From positions 4,900,001-4,964,000 of the forward strand of contig OU612069.1 of NCBI GenBank assembly GCA_914767715.1: DNA of 64,000 nt, read 5' to 3'. The notes below the pieces were generated by a model that saw only the letters and a program-made list of their open reading frames with translations, was not told where the DNA came from and did no database searches. Positions 20,883 through 33,392 of the stretch are shown one piece after another. Both the position numbers and the translations under genes were made by a program. This stretch comes from Membranipora membranacea. Taxonomy: Eukaryota; Bryozoa; Gymnolaemata; Cheilostomatida; Membraniporidae. Each line of letters starts with the position of its first letter. The stretch's first letter is position 1.

Positions 20883-23800
20883 GACTACGCAAAAGCCGCT
20901 GATAGGGACAGTGATAGTAAAGGAGATGGTCGACGAGTGTTGTCAATCAATGGAACTCCAAAGACCCGACTTATTACACAGCCAAATGTTCAGAAAATAT
21001 TTAGCAACGGTTTGTCAAGTAGGTTCAAATCATTTATCAAAGTACCTAGCACCTTTTGGGATGTTATATGAATAAAATTGAATGACGCATTATCAATGCT
21101 ATTTTGATTAGGTCAATGATTGGTAACTACATTTAGCTAATGGCGTCTATTATCCCAGAGTGGCTACCTAGCCAATGTCTGTCTCATCTGAATGGAATAG
21201 TGGTAGAAATAGGAAGATTGGTCCATATCACCACCCATTTGACCTTGACATGGCCAGTCTCATCCCTTACCTAGTCATCCCTTTTCTCCTTGTGTTAAAA
21301 TATTTCAACAACAATAATGGCTATATTCAGCAATAAAGGGTTATGTTTTCATAATCAACAACGAAAATAATAAGAGTTAAGTAGTTGGCACACACTTTGC
21401 GTAATCTGTTAGATAATTGAATCAGCTTAGTATATGATTGATAAGAGAATTACTGAACTGTCTATTTGTATAGGTTGCAGATATGACTAGAGATGAACTA
21501 GAGATGGTGGCGGACCACCTTGGTCACTCCGTAAATATTCACACAGGTGTTTATAAGATGCAACAAAATTTGATTGAAAGTTGCTCTTGTTCTATCCGGA
21601 GTAGAAAATGGGCTATACAAGAAAACGGAACAAAAGGTGTATCTTGACACTCTGAATATCAGAGATCTAGGTGAGTTTTCTCCATCTTGCTCCTCTCATC
21701 CAATCAAGTTCTGAATATGGGATAGAACTTTTCATGGTTCAATGTGTCTATGAATTCAATTATAAGCGGAGTTGATTAACACAAAATTTACTTTCTCGAT
21801 AAACCCCCCCCCCAACTTCCAGGAATGAACTGCTTTATATACCATATAGGTAGCAAACAACCAACTCTCGTATGATTGCATTAGTAGTATTGTGCATGAT
21901 GAATGCTGTGCCATGGAGGTATAGTTTATGTTATGAGTACAACATATGTCGTTTATTTGAACGGCAATCGAACATAAAACTCGCTCGGCTTGTTGCAGAC
22001 TAACGGGAACATGTATCACTATTGGGACAGTTGTAGACGCTATGTACTAAATGTTCGGTGACAATGCCAAACCTAACCATTGGTTTCCATTCAGCATAAG
22101 CAGTCAACTCTGTTGTTAAAGTGTGACGTTTTTTCTAGCTGACAATCTTTTTCTTTGCGTTTAAGCTTCATGTGCGGCAGAAGAGGAGATTGATGATGAA
22201 GCATCGACCTCTCAAGTTGTGCATATCGTGAATCGACCGGGCACTCCAGTTGATACTGTAACAGACACCGATTCAACTTCTCAGGTCAGTAATGTTTCTA
22301 TATATCTATAAACAAGTATAAGCGATCCTTTGACAAGCTGGCTAAGTAGTCTATCGGGAGCAAAACCCAAAGCTCTGGCTTTTTGCAGATAGAATCTTTT
22401 GGGCAGCATTCATTTGGCTCATAGTTCCATCACTACAGAAAACTGTTTCCTCTGAACAGTAAGTTGTGAGCACAGCATGTCCTTAAAGTCCCAATAGTGG
22501 CTATGTAATCTAGGTTAAAGGGCTTGAGACATGAACAGGCATTTGCCGGAGGTTGTTAGAAAGCTAAGAAATTGTAAGAAATAAAAAGCTAACGACAGCT
22601 ACAGAAAAAATTGTTTTATATTGAGAAGCCTTGACAAGCCTCAAAGGGTAGGGTGTTACTAAACCCAGACATATGTTAGGCAATTACAGACCTCTGGAAA
22701 TAGCTGTTCATGTGACTAGTACGTATTAACTCTTGACTACTCTGAGCCTCGCATTTTACTTTACTGCTGAACATGATAGCTTAAAATCATCCTGATACCA
22801 ATTGTATGCATGATTTCTTTGAAATTGCAGTCAGATCAGGAACAGAGTACAGATTCAGAATCGGAATCGGAAGAAGATCAGGCGCACAGAGGTAAATATG
22901 CAAGACTTGGAATCATACCCCAAGTTTAACAAAGAAAAAGCTAACATAAGCTAATGAAAGCTGATAATGAAAGCAGAGATAGCTTAGCTTCAAATTGCAC
23001 AGCCTTGACAAGTCTTATAAGGGATTGTGTCACTAATCCCAAACACATGTTAGAAACTTGTCATATATAGGTCACAATTGGGTATGATTCCAATTCTACC
23101 GGTAAATATTCTAACCGTTTTGGCAATACTTGTGACATCATCAATGTTGCGAGGAATACCTTAAAAAGAGAGTTGTCTTCGGTCGTATTACGTAATGTAT
23201 TTGAACCCATAATATTTATGTGGCAGAGTAGCTGACATGGTAGTGAGCTTTTCCTCTAGGCTACGGTAATACTCGTAGTGCTCGCCATAAGATCCTACTA
23301 CCACAGGAGGGATCAGCTGTACGCTCTCATGATTTATTGTCAGAGTTTCTAAACTGAAATTACGTGTCAGTTCATTATAATAATTCAACAATGCGATAAC
23401 ATTGAAGGAAGCTACGCATTGAATGTGTTTTTGGTGGATTTGATAAACTAAAACAAAGTAAATAGTTTACGTCTCAATCTAATTGAGCGTGGCAGCTTAT
23501 TCCTTTGTGTTATCCGAATTTTTCAGTAAAATAAGAGTTGTCTCCAAATGACTTGTATTATCTGTATCACTAGCATGTGCAGTAACTTCTACTAGGTCTA
23601 TTGACCCCCAGTTGTACAGGTTTGCAAACAACTAAAAAGAAACAAGAATGTTATGTTGCATTGCATTTTTACAATCGTTGTTACATATCCATTTGCGTGA
23701 CCTTGGTTGTAGGTAGAGGTAATCAGAGAATGGGAGCTGAGCAGAGTAGTCAGGCTGGTACTGGGAGAGGTGAGTGTGTGGGAACTTTGGTAGATCATTT

Positions 23801-24529
23801 TGGAACTGTATTTAATCGCTGAGCGGGGTATTTAGAACTGTGCATTGGTGTACATGGGTTATGCACCTATATGCTGAGCGACAAGGTTGAGAAACAGTGC
23901 AGAAAAACATAGATATACAATGTTAGAAAGCCTATCCAACTTCAGATAGAAATGATTTATCTTTTGCCGATTGTCTAGCTAAGGCCACACCAAATTGATG
24001 ACTTGATCTAGATTAAAAAGAAGAACCAAGCACAGAGGAGGGAGGAGGTGTATTATTTGTCATTTTATGCCAAAATACTAGAGGACGCTGGAGGGAAATT
24101 CATTTTATCACATATTTTGTGTTATTTTTACAACAATTTAGAGAATGATCAACTGGAGGAAGCTTTTTTAGTTTATTTCTATAATAATCCAGACAATATT
24201 TTAGAGGAGGGAGGTTAATCTAGATCAAGACATCAATTTGGTGTGGCCAAAAGCTCATTGATACAATCTGCCTGTGTCTACAATGAGGCCCAATGCTTTC
24301 AGTCTGCTGACGTATCACCTGTTATTCGTTTTACTTCATAGGAAAGAGTAAGATTGCCTGGACGGCATCAGAGACGGCGGTTGTCCTGAAATATTGGGAC
24401 CCAGATAGTGGGGGACTACCCAAGAAAGAGGCTCTAGAGAAGATGGCGGCATGTCTACCAAGAAGATCTGTACTAGTGATACGAGCTCACTGTGCCAACC
24501 TGAGGCGGCATAAATCCAACAAACCATAA
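20883..24529 (+). CDS. Tyrosine-recombinase-like C-terminus with acidic linker and SANT-like tail; one frame break
   Basis: Exons 20883-21018, 21474-21670, 22166-22284, 22831-22891, 23713-23769 and 24342-24529 (stop) have good splice sites. The first contains HSQMFRKYLATVCQ. The second reads VADMTRDELEMVADHLGHSV followed by NIHTGVYK. The R-K-x3-A-T block and LGHS-x4-T-x2-Y block line up with box II of tyrosine recombinases, with Tyr in the nucleophile position. The next two exons are acidic and Ser-rich (SESESEEDQ); the fifth is Gly/Gln/Ser. The last exon encodes GKSKIAWTASETAVVLKYWD and LPRRSVLVIRAHCANLRRHK, a SANT-like tail. I recall an uncharacterised fish and invertebrate family with this recombinase-like block and WS-x-EE tail. 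The second exon is 197 bp, where 196 or 199 would keep frame: two overlapping frames both look coding either side of about 21588, so it carries an indel or an assembly error. The N-terminal half was not found. AATAAA lies at 24603. Confidence 0.55.
23192..23411 (-). CDS. Bridging exon of the minus-strand uncharacterised gene
   Basis: An open frame on the minus strand contains FNVIALLNYYNELTRNFSLE and later YGEHYEYYRSLEEKL. With an acceptor at 23412-23413 and a donor gtaata at 23186-23191 the exon takes two bases of a codon and leaves two. This exactly joins the exon ending at 26231 (leaves one) to the exon starting at 10104 (needs two). The acceptor has a poor pyrimidine tract, and the frame meets a stop right after the donor, so the exon is less certain than its neighbours. 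It lies inside an intron of the plus-strand recombinase-like gene. Confidence 0.45.
23983..24248. mobile_element. 266-bp MITE with about 34-bp terminal inverted repeats
   Basis: The left end begins ggccacaccaaattgatgac, and its reverse complement appears at the right end (atcaatttggtgtggcc, finishing at 24248). The inner parts, ttgatctagattaa and ttaatctagatcaa, also pair. It has no coding capacity. A short target duplication (aa or similar) is ambiguous. It sits in the last intron of the recombinase-like gene. Confidence 0.7.
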
Positions 24530-26230
24530 GCATATAAGATATTACAACATAAAAATTAAACTTGTAATTCATAAATATTTCTGGCAGTTCCAGGCCCTTG
24601 TTAATAAAGCACTGGCACTGGCATGTGTATCGTAGTAAGTATGTTCTACACTCTGCAATAATTATGTGTTATAGTTTGTCATTATTTGCTAATGTTCTAG
24701 TTGAGACTTTTTCTGTTTCAACCGCAGATGCATAGAGTTTTGTTTTATCTTATTGTCCCAAAATCTGAAAATATATGTAAAAAACTAGTATGATCAAGAC
24801 CATTTGCATTTTTTTAATTTGTGTTTTCATCTTTGATATATGGACGGTGTACCATGTGCTTTTTATAAAAGATCAAATTTTTTTAAATAGATGCAACAAT
24901 ACACGTATAACCCAAATAAAACACGACTGGTGTAAGATACTCTCATGCGTGAAATATAAATTATGTTTTATGAGCGACATCAATAACCACCATTTCTACA
25001 TTGGTGCTAAGCCATATGATAATTCTGCCTCTAAGCAAATGAATTTTCATCTTCCATGATTAAAGTCGCAGGCTGTAGAATCCTCAGATTTTGCTGTTGA
25101 AGATGGATCTTGCTGACGTCCTGGGAATGCACTCAAATTGCGTAATAATATGCGTTGTCTCACAACTCTTGACTACAATCGCTTCATTTCTGATGATAAA
25201 TGCTGTCATCTGTTCTTTGGCTCGCACTCAAAATTTGTTTATGAGTGATGCTGAAATGCAAAATGGCAGTCTGTAAAGTTCTGGTATTGATTCAATTCGC
25301 CAGTTTTATTACTGATGAGGAATTTTGGCAACACTCAAAGAATTAGAGAAACCATCAAGGCAGCATTGTGAATTCTATCGCAGCTACCATGTTAGTCTTC
25401 AATCACTCTAGCGTACTTGCAAGCACAAACCCTAGTCTGATATGATTGTAGCATCAATGCGAATAGCCTCCTATCCAATAAGAATGTTTGTTTTTTCAAA
25501 TTACCTCTGGTTGGGAATAGTTTCAACCTTATCCATAATGATTCTACATCTTCTGATTTCAAGGAATTGTTCTGAAATTATATGGAAATATGATAAATTG
25601 ACAGAGCAAGGGAGGCAAAATTGGACAGGCAACTGTAATTTGCTGATATCCATAGTGCTGTGTTCTGGAAATTCGGATAATTAGCCAAGCAAGAGAGGCC
25701 TATTAGACAGATAACTCTAAATTACAGAACTTGGATGCATTAAACCTGCAATATAAATTTGTAAAATGAATCTGATGTTTGGAGGTTGGCCTATATAAAA
25801 GGTCTGCCTCCCTGACTATCAATGTTCTATCATTTATGGATTGTAAGTTATCCCCCCAATGAAATTCAGTTCGTTTATCAAGGTAGCATCCAAATTTTCA
25901 TTTATCATTCATTAAAAGTGGCCAATATGACTATTTTGTATAGGTACAGGAGGCTCACTCATAGGAGGCCCCGAAAAGGCCTCCTATCATATATGGGCCT
26001 CCTTTCTTATCAGAATTATATGATCTTGCCTCCTATGAAGCAGGATATAAATCTATATATATATATATGAATGACTCATTGTCCAGGGTTTTTATGGGTA
26101 CAATAGTGGGATATATAATATATGACACTGTATTGCACATATGTGTGTATATATATATACACAATCCAGTTTTTCTGCGCTGATTAAAGAGCATTGCATT
26201 GATTCAGTATCAAGTCACCTAGGATCTTAC
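24530..26230. other. Gene-free, AT-rich stretch
   Basis: Contains 3' flank of the plus-strand gene (AATAAA at 24603), open but non-coding-looking frames, a hairpin at 25961-25987 and a TA-rich microsatellite near 26050-26165. In the long minus-strand gene model it is intron. Confidence 0.4.
25961..25987. repeat. Perfect 10-bp stem hairpin
   Basis: ataggaggcc and ggcctcctat are separated by the seven bases ccgaaaa. Further copies of the gcctcct motif surround it (25950-26040), so the area is locally repetitive. It is on neither a coding frame nor a known element. Confidence 0.6.
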
Positions 26231-29200
26231 CTGTATAGGCAGCACAAAACTCTTTCATGGACTTCCTCAATGCCTCATTATCTATCTGCCAGTGCAGCTC
26301 TTCAAAAATCACTGCAATGACATTCTTCATATCATGGAGTGGCTCACACATGGCAACTTCATAAAGCTCTAGATTGAGGTCTGATAGGGTGTGCCCCTCT
26401 GTTAGTAAGGCAGGTAGCGAGGTAAGACCTGTAATATAATAATAACATTTATATCACCAATGTGCAGACTAACTGTTGGTTTGTAGGCCGATGATTTTAC
26501 GATTGACATATAGTTGCAGTGTTGCTGGCGGCGTTTGTTCAAAGCTTACCTCTTAACTCCTTCGCAAGTTTATCTTTGACCTTGTCCCTTAGCCATGTCG
26601 GTGGCACATCTCGACCTCTGCGCTCGAACTCATTGATGCACTCGTTTTTCTGTTGAAAAGATGTATAATGTTTTACAGTTACCAGTTTATTATGTACAGG
26701 AAATGTATATCATGAAATCCTAAATTGTTACAAAGCCTTTTTTTAAATTCATATTCTGATACTGATTTTATGAATCTATTGGCGGCATGATTTGTTTTCG
26801 AATAATTGGATGTTGCTTTTTGCAGGCAAGTTGTGTAACTCACCTTTTTCGAAGCTCTGAAAGAGTATTCCGGTTTCCGGTCTCCAAAATGTGTGATTCT
26901 CTCTTCAAGGCTGGAGAAATATCCGAACTTCAGACATGAGTCTGAATGCCTGAACGTCTGACAATGAGCTCTGCACCAGCAGGGATGATGGCTCTTTGGG
27001 CCTAACTGGCCCACCTCGAAGGCTCTAGCCGGTATGTCACCTGTTGTTGAGTGAAAAATTTTTGTATCTATCAAAATTATCCATGTAATGAGACAATAAG
27101 AATCCATATTTAAGTTTAGATTACCTCACAGAACCTCCCCCCTCCCCAAGGTCCACATTCTTAGGGTTTCTGTAGGCTAATCCGTGAAGTTTTGTCTCTC
27201 TGTCGCTCAATGCCGTGCAGAGTGCAATATATGGTGCACTTAAATTTTCCTCTTGTTTACAAATATTGGAAACAGTTGCATCAGCCTTCTTATATACGAG
27301 AGGCTTCATTGTCATCTAATTGTCACATATCAGATATATTTATAATTTTGTATTGTATTTACCAGCAAAGAGCCTGGGAGCGGCCCAGTATGTCCTGCCT
27401 TCAAACACCACACCATTCATGGTGGACACAATCTCGTCTATCCTTTCGGCAGTGTAATGCTGCATATCTTCTGATGAGGCTGACGATCTTCCGATCATGT
27501 GCCGATATGGCCTCTCTACCATTGCCTGAATGTTTTCCCTAAAAACATAAAGATAGCTGTACAGAGAAATTGGAGACAATAGATAGATTACATATGATCG
27601 CTGGCTGGTAAGAATCTTATATAAAAGAAATCATTAAGAGCAATGAAGAATCTATGTTGTGTCAATAGGAACCATGAAATTTGTTGTAATGCTTAATTTT
27701 TAACTTACATTTTTGAATCTGTCTCTGTAAGGTACATGGCCTTGTCGTAGATGAACCCCACACTAATAAGGAATGTGCTGTGGCCATTGAGGGTGCTGTG
27801 GTCATGCCACACTTTCACATAGCTAGTAGTTTCCAGATCTTCTATTCTTTCTTTGATATCACTGATGCAGTCATCGTCATTAACTTTCTCTGTAAGGGCA
27901 AAAGTACATTAATAATGTTGTTAGTAGTGCACAAAAAAAGTTCTGGCTTCATCAGCAGGGAATGCTCACTAACGCAATTGATCGAGTTTGAATATTTCAA
28001 CATAGCTGCTGTTTACTTGTTTGCCAAATTAAGGGCAGTTCTAAGTAAGGCTTTTGCATCATCATCAGTTCGCAACAACAGTTATAGAGCTAGATAGAAA
28101 CCTTATACCTATCTGTATGAAGAGGATATCTGGCTGATGCGGGGATAGGCTATGTTTTATTTAGAAATAACTGCTTGTTTATCGTGTCCCTCTAGCTATT
28201 TCTATTATGCTCAGTCAGTGATTTGTAGATAATAATATTATCAAGTTAACATCTAAATATCTACAAGGTTAAGTTTGAATATATATTTGGAACAGTGTTT
28301 CCGACATTGAATTTACAAGCTAACAGGGTTTTCTTCCGCCTGTAATACATTGAGATTTTCAGTTGGTGTTCAGAAATTTGTATCAGGATGACACAACTAT
28401 GCCTGAAATAGGTAGCTTGCTTATTTTAGATACACTTCGTTGAAACTCGGACCACTATTCCACCTTGTCGGATAACTCTGTCATTGCCAACTAACCTCCG
28501 CTGTCTTTGAGAAATTGTGCACATTGCTGTTGGTTCAGCTGTGACAAATCTGTTTTTTTCTCAGAATTCCCATGTTCCCCATTTGTTGCAAATGGATTTG
28601 CCTGATGACTGCTAATGATATGACTCTGCCATAAATCTGCTTTTCTTCTTTTTGTCCATTTCTGAATGTGAACGTAGTGATCGGACAAATCGCTCGGCCA
28701 ATGTTTATATCCCCACTTAAAATCCTTCTGTCTCGTTCTTTCACTGCAAATAACCCAAATATTTACTATGCTGGGTTAGAGTATCAGACAATTATATTGG
28801 CTAAGTTGTTACAAATATCATCTTCCATTGCTCACCCATATCATATCCTTTATTTTTTCCACATCAGGAGTTGTTGTCCTGCCCTTAACTAACCAATGTT
28901 GTAACAATTGAAGGTGGTACCCTACTGAGGATACATTTAATCAGTGTTTTCAAACTACTCTGTTCATACCTAGCTCGTCTGGGTTGAGAGTAGTGCGCAT
29001 TGCAACACCATCAACTTTCCTGTACGTTGTTCTAGCTTGCTTTCTTGTATTGAAAGAGTATCCTAGAGACTTGGCATATTCTTGTATTACCTAAAAGTGT
29101 ATGTTAAATTTTCCATGATTAGTTAACAGTTGGTGGTACAGTATAAAGCTACGATATTTTTCCAACAATATTTAATTCTAAATGTTTTTTCTAATTGTTA

Positions 29201-32200
29201 CAGATCTAAATAGACTTGGATGGTTTGTGGGTGTGCAGTATGTTCACAAACGATGATATGATATATCAGGTTTGCATCAATATAATGGCAGCTGACAACC
29301 ATCTCTATAAGATTTTTAACCTTTACTAATCATTACAAGTATGAGAAAAAAGGCAGGTTTTCTTACTATGATTTGCCACCCCACGCTCTACTATATAACT
29401 CAGCGGTTTCATGGGATTGATTCTAATTCTTCCCAAATATTATATTGTAATTTAAATCTTGGTAAGGATAGGACGTAGTTGCTATGATGTCATATTCTCA
29501 CCTGCTCTCTATTTTTCTCTAACATCGGCCCAGCTTTGCGAGACAGTTGGGCCCACCTTCTGGCCATTTCCTTCCCTAGCTGTTTGCTGTTCGGCGATAG
29601 CTTCCTCAAATATTCAGCGACACACTGGCGATCAAAATTGTAAGACCTTAAAGGACCAATATGGCTCTTGGCACGGTGCCTTACATAAGTACAGCTCTGT
29701 CGAATCCTCAACTTTGCGTATTTGTTCATAGACAAGTTGGATGAATAGAGTGCCGTCGTATGAGCTTGCACGGACTCATCCCGCATTTTTTTTAGAAAGT
29801 TTTGCTCAATCTTCCTACGTGCTGCAGCTGAAACTTCTGGTGTTCTAACTCTAGGTGTTCTCTCGTTTACTGTTCTAATGACTATTCTAGCTGGTGTAAG
29901 TTTGTCCTTTTCTGTTGTGATGAAAAGAGCGTTTGACTTCATCAATTCGAACTCAGGAATCATAGCACAAGCCTTACAGTCAAAGGCACTGTGTGTTGGC
30001 CTATCTTTATCTGCCATTTCATACCAGCTTGCCAAACTGAATCTATCCCTGAACTTCCTTTGCCCTTGTTCTCGCTGCAGAAACTTTCCTCTACCCATCC
30101 TGTTAAATATTCAATAAACCAACAATACATTGCCCTTCTAAGTACACACTATACCCTGACTTAATGATCTTAACTACACTTCAACTCTTACCTGAAAATC
30201 AAAATCATTATCTTGCTTCATAATCTGATCTTAATTTAGAAGCTAAATGTACCTCTAAGGGGATGTATGTAGCCCCAATAACAAAGTGTTTATAATATGG
30301 AAATCAGTGGCGTGGATTAAATATCATGCTAAAAAATGCTACAATATTGCAATAAATGCTAGTTTAGGGTTGACATGATTTCAGCTGACACCAATTTTCA
30401 CTAGCTGAGGTTGTGTAAATGTTAGCGAGTAACGTATTTCACTATTGAAAGCCATTGCAAAAGGCGATATTTTCTCTCAGCCTGTACTTCACTCTTCCAA
30501 GGTGACGGATAATGCTAAATACTGCAAATAGTTTCCCTCTTCGTTGGTATAGGATACGTCTTGTTAGTTCCTAATAATTCATGCAAAATGTGACATAACT
30601 CCCCCAATTACAGATATCCTTTGCAAGTTATGCTGAATTATGAAATCATATGTCCACATGTGAGTGATAAGACATCCGATTTTTTTTAACCTCTTAAATA
30701 TTGATCAAAGAGATACTTTTAGCCCACCATGAATATCCAGTGTGGCCAACTGATTGTAATCTCATAAATTCATTGGAAAGGTTTGATTTTTAATTGATAT
30801 AGTTAGACTTCAGGGAAGGTACTGTGTAAACAAAAATAATCATTTTGTTACCATAGTTATAGAGCAGAAACTTCGGTCAAATAGTGCTACTGTATGCTCT
30901 CAATGTTTTTTTTTTTTACAGGCTTGGTTCCTGGTGGTGGCGAAGTCTCACATCATAAGGAAAGTCTGGTCCTGTATAGAAGCTTTGGATTAGAAACGTC
31001 AACAACGAATACCTCTATCTATTTTAGATCAGGTAATATTTGGGAATATACAGTAGTGTTAATGTCATTTTAATGCCAGTACAATTTTTTTGCATAACCA
31101 GCTGGCACTGTCATGCAATTGGCCCAGATCATGGGGCTAGTTTATCCTTAGCCAATACCCTGGTACTTCACCAGTATATGAGAAACATAGGGGTAATCAA
31201 TGTTGTATAAATTTGCCTGTTAATTGTCAGATTTGTCACCTTGTGTCAACATCACAATCACAGAAGTAGATAGACATGAATGGTTTACTATTTTCTGCAC
31301 TTTGAATTGATAGGCAGCAGTTGCTCTGAAGCGACAATCCTCTGTGTATTACGACTGAACAGATGACACCACCAGCTAACTGTCAATGGATGTGCAAAGA
31401 CATCTGATCTGGACGGGCCTACTCCAGGTAAGGAACACTTTTTCAATAGACCATTTTGGCACACAACCAAGTTAGTTGCTGAATTCCTTTCTTACTGCTG
31501 CTTGTGCTGCTGCAGAATATGTATCAGCTTTTCAAATTGGTAATCAAAAGTCCTATACTTCCTCCTTACCCAATAATTTACCTAGCGTTGATCATCATCT
31601 GTACCAGCACAGAAAGCATTGACTACCCATTGTTGCTTTATTGGTAGGCTAATCAGCAGAGCAAACTCAAATTGACCCAAAGTGGCAAAATCATTTGATA
31701 CTTTCGCTGGCTTAGTTGCTGCTTATGGCATACATCAAAAAGCGGTGGGACCTGCTGGGTTTTTGGTGGTGAAGTTGACTGGGGTCCAGTATTACAGAGT
31801 ATCAATAGATCAAGTTTGATCCATTTACCAGCGTTCGGCATTACCAGTGGAGGGGGGGGGGCAACTCCACACGCTGGCAAATGGATAAAACTTGATCTAG
31901 GTATCACTACCAAAATTGGTATAATTCACAAGAAGACTTTTGAGGACTATTCAGATGTATAGAGCACCAACTTAAAATATTGGTATATTCCAGCATCTAG
32001 CTGCCGATAAATGCCACTGGTCACGCTGCACAGAATTACCAGTTGGTTTTATGAATGTTGTTACACAGAAATGTTAGCCATTGCGATATATACTCTGGTC
32101 TGCGAATTGTGTGTATAACAGCTGGGTATTTCAATGCAGCTCAATAGTTACTTACAATCTGAAGAGCTCTTTTGCTTTCTTTTTATTACGTTCAAAGTAG

Positions 32201-32352
32201 TCTTGTGTCACCTGCATCCAGGGTATATCTGCCATAAGTTCTACGTTATAAAACCTTAAGTTTCTTAGATTCAAAAACTGTTGCTCTGAGAATAAAATCA
32301 TTGTGGTATAACCACACAAAGCAGCAGGTTTTTTCCTTCCCCTTCCACTCAT
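26231..32352 (-). CDS. N-terminal and central part of a large uncharacterised metazoan family protein (first eight exons)
   Basis: Exons 32156-32352 (ATG at 32352), 29502-30099, 28970-29090, 27709-27889, 27363-27538, 26844-27040, 26550-26649 and 26231-26428 all join in phase, giving 589 codons before the next exon. The start reads MSGRGRKKPAALCGYTTM. Key blocks, in order: a Cys/basic N-terminal region (SAFDCKACAMIPEFELMKS); VKVWHDHSTLNGHSTFLISV; LFAGDIPARAFEVGQLG followed by a Cys/His cluster (HHPCWCRAHCQTFRH); and LELYEVAMCEPLHDMKNVIA. I recall the WHDHS, GDxPAxxFExG and EPLHDxK blocks from a very large family of predicted proteins in cnidarians and sponges whose function is not known. The spacing of Asp/Glu residues, and the EPLHDxKN block's likeness to the MHxEKN block of CACTA transposases, hint at a DDE-type transposase ancestor; this is inference. 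The model probably continues through 23192-23411 to 8453-10104, about 945 residues in all. Confidence 0.7.
30922..31427 (+). pseudogene. Orphan exon pair, second one interrupted
   Basis: Exon 30922-31032 has a long pyrimidine tract before its acceptor and a GTAATA donor. It encodes LVPGGGEVSHHKESLVLYRS and a Thr-rich end, taking two bases of a codon and leaving one. A second stretch at about 31313-31427, ending at GTAAGG, would follow in phase with SSCSEATILCVLRLN but then meets TGA. All three frames of this second stretch contain stops. It may be a decayed duplicate of an extracellular gene. Similarity to the exon ending at 129 is weak. The pair lies in the first intron of the minus-strand gene. 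Confidence 0.35.
31806..31899. mobile_element. Palindromic MITE, copy A
   Basis: Outer arms tagatcaagtttgatccatt and the complementary right end (aaatggat..aacttgatcta) pair over some 30 bases, with a central poly-G run. The same termini and overall plan recur at 38438-38559 and 43735-43855. A flanking tatca occurs on both sides (about 31800 and 31901), a possible 5-bp target duplication. Confidence 0.7.
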
Positions 32353-33392
32353 GTTGAGGTCTCAGTGAACAATGACCACATCACACCCAAAAGTTCCCTC
32401 CAAATTTCATTTCATAGCCTGATTGGTGCAAATTCCCTCCCTTTATTCCTATCTATAGTAAAACCATTATAGAAGAGGTTTGTCTAAGGTTTTCTTATGC
32501 AAATCATGTCATTAGTCATAAGTCATATCTAGAGGATTTGTCAAAGTTTTATAATGAGACAAAATCTCCCTGGTGCAGAGCGTAGCATTTGCAGCAAACC
32601 CCCTCCCCCCTCCGCCACTCATGATGCAATTTTTACCAGTCGTGGGAACTTTTGGTCAAAAGGTTTATGCGGGGAGGGGGACTGATTCTGACATAGGGAT
32701 GTTTGAATATATTACAGCTCTTCACGGTTTTATTCTTGTTATTTTGTTGGTGATGAGTCCAGGAGATGCTGATAGCTTGAAGCAGCTCATTGTGATGCAC
32801 AGAGTACTGATAATCAGATATCAGATAAGACAACAGAGTCATTACTTATACAAGGCAACAAATCGGCAGCAAGATGATGTAGGATTTGAGGTAAGCTTTC
32901 TGACCAGCTGCTATCTCATAGAAAGCCCCATGTACAACATGTTTGTATTTTCGTCTTTAATGCTTTATGCTAGCCAGGTGATACGGCGCTGCTGCCTAGT
33001 GAGCTGCGAATAATTTATATAGCATTTTTTGTTGTCTCAAAGTGTAATTGTTATAACAACAATGGCTACGGTCTCAAGTGATCTAAATTTCCTCCTCCTT
33101 CTACAAGATGGTAATAGCTCGCATTAGAAAAGAAAACCTCAAGATTGCGCCATAAGAGTAGCATCAAATTATATTGTGATATGGAGTATCCCACAATGCA
33201 ATTTTGTTTTAGTTGTCTTCACTTGTAAGATCTAAACAATAGCTATTTGTGATGATCCTAGGAATTCATTGTCAGAGTTATAAACATGATAATAATTAAG
33301 TAATTGGATAGAGGTTTTAGATTTTTCTAATACCATATCTTTGCCTGTTATCTACAGTGGTAGGAACAATATTTTAATGAATGACTCAACAC

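Noticed and set aside
24790-26070. Several 60-90 codon frames in a row on the plus strand
   Set aside because: AT-driven composition, no splice sites or domain patterns, no continuity between frames.
27121-27315. Minus-strand frame between two exons of the large gene
   Set aside because: The flanking exons join in phase without it and give the expected LFAGDIPARAF block; including it causes a stop or frame shift.
28496-28743. Minus-strand stretch with good splice sites and a coding-looking frame
   Set aside because: Including it breaks phase between exons 28970-29090 and 27709-27889, which join perfectly without it and match the family's expected continuity. It could still be an alternative exon.
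31653-31913. 86-codon minus-strand frame
   Set aside because: It runs through the palindromic MITE and its G-run; proline runs come from the repeat.
32573-33013. 146-codon plus-strand frame
   Set aside because: It crosses low-complexity CCCCTCC and GGGGAGG stretches. Only the part after 32763 looks mildly coding, and it lacks a supported partner exon.
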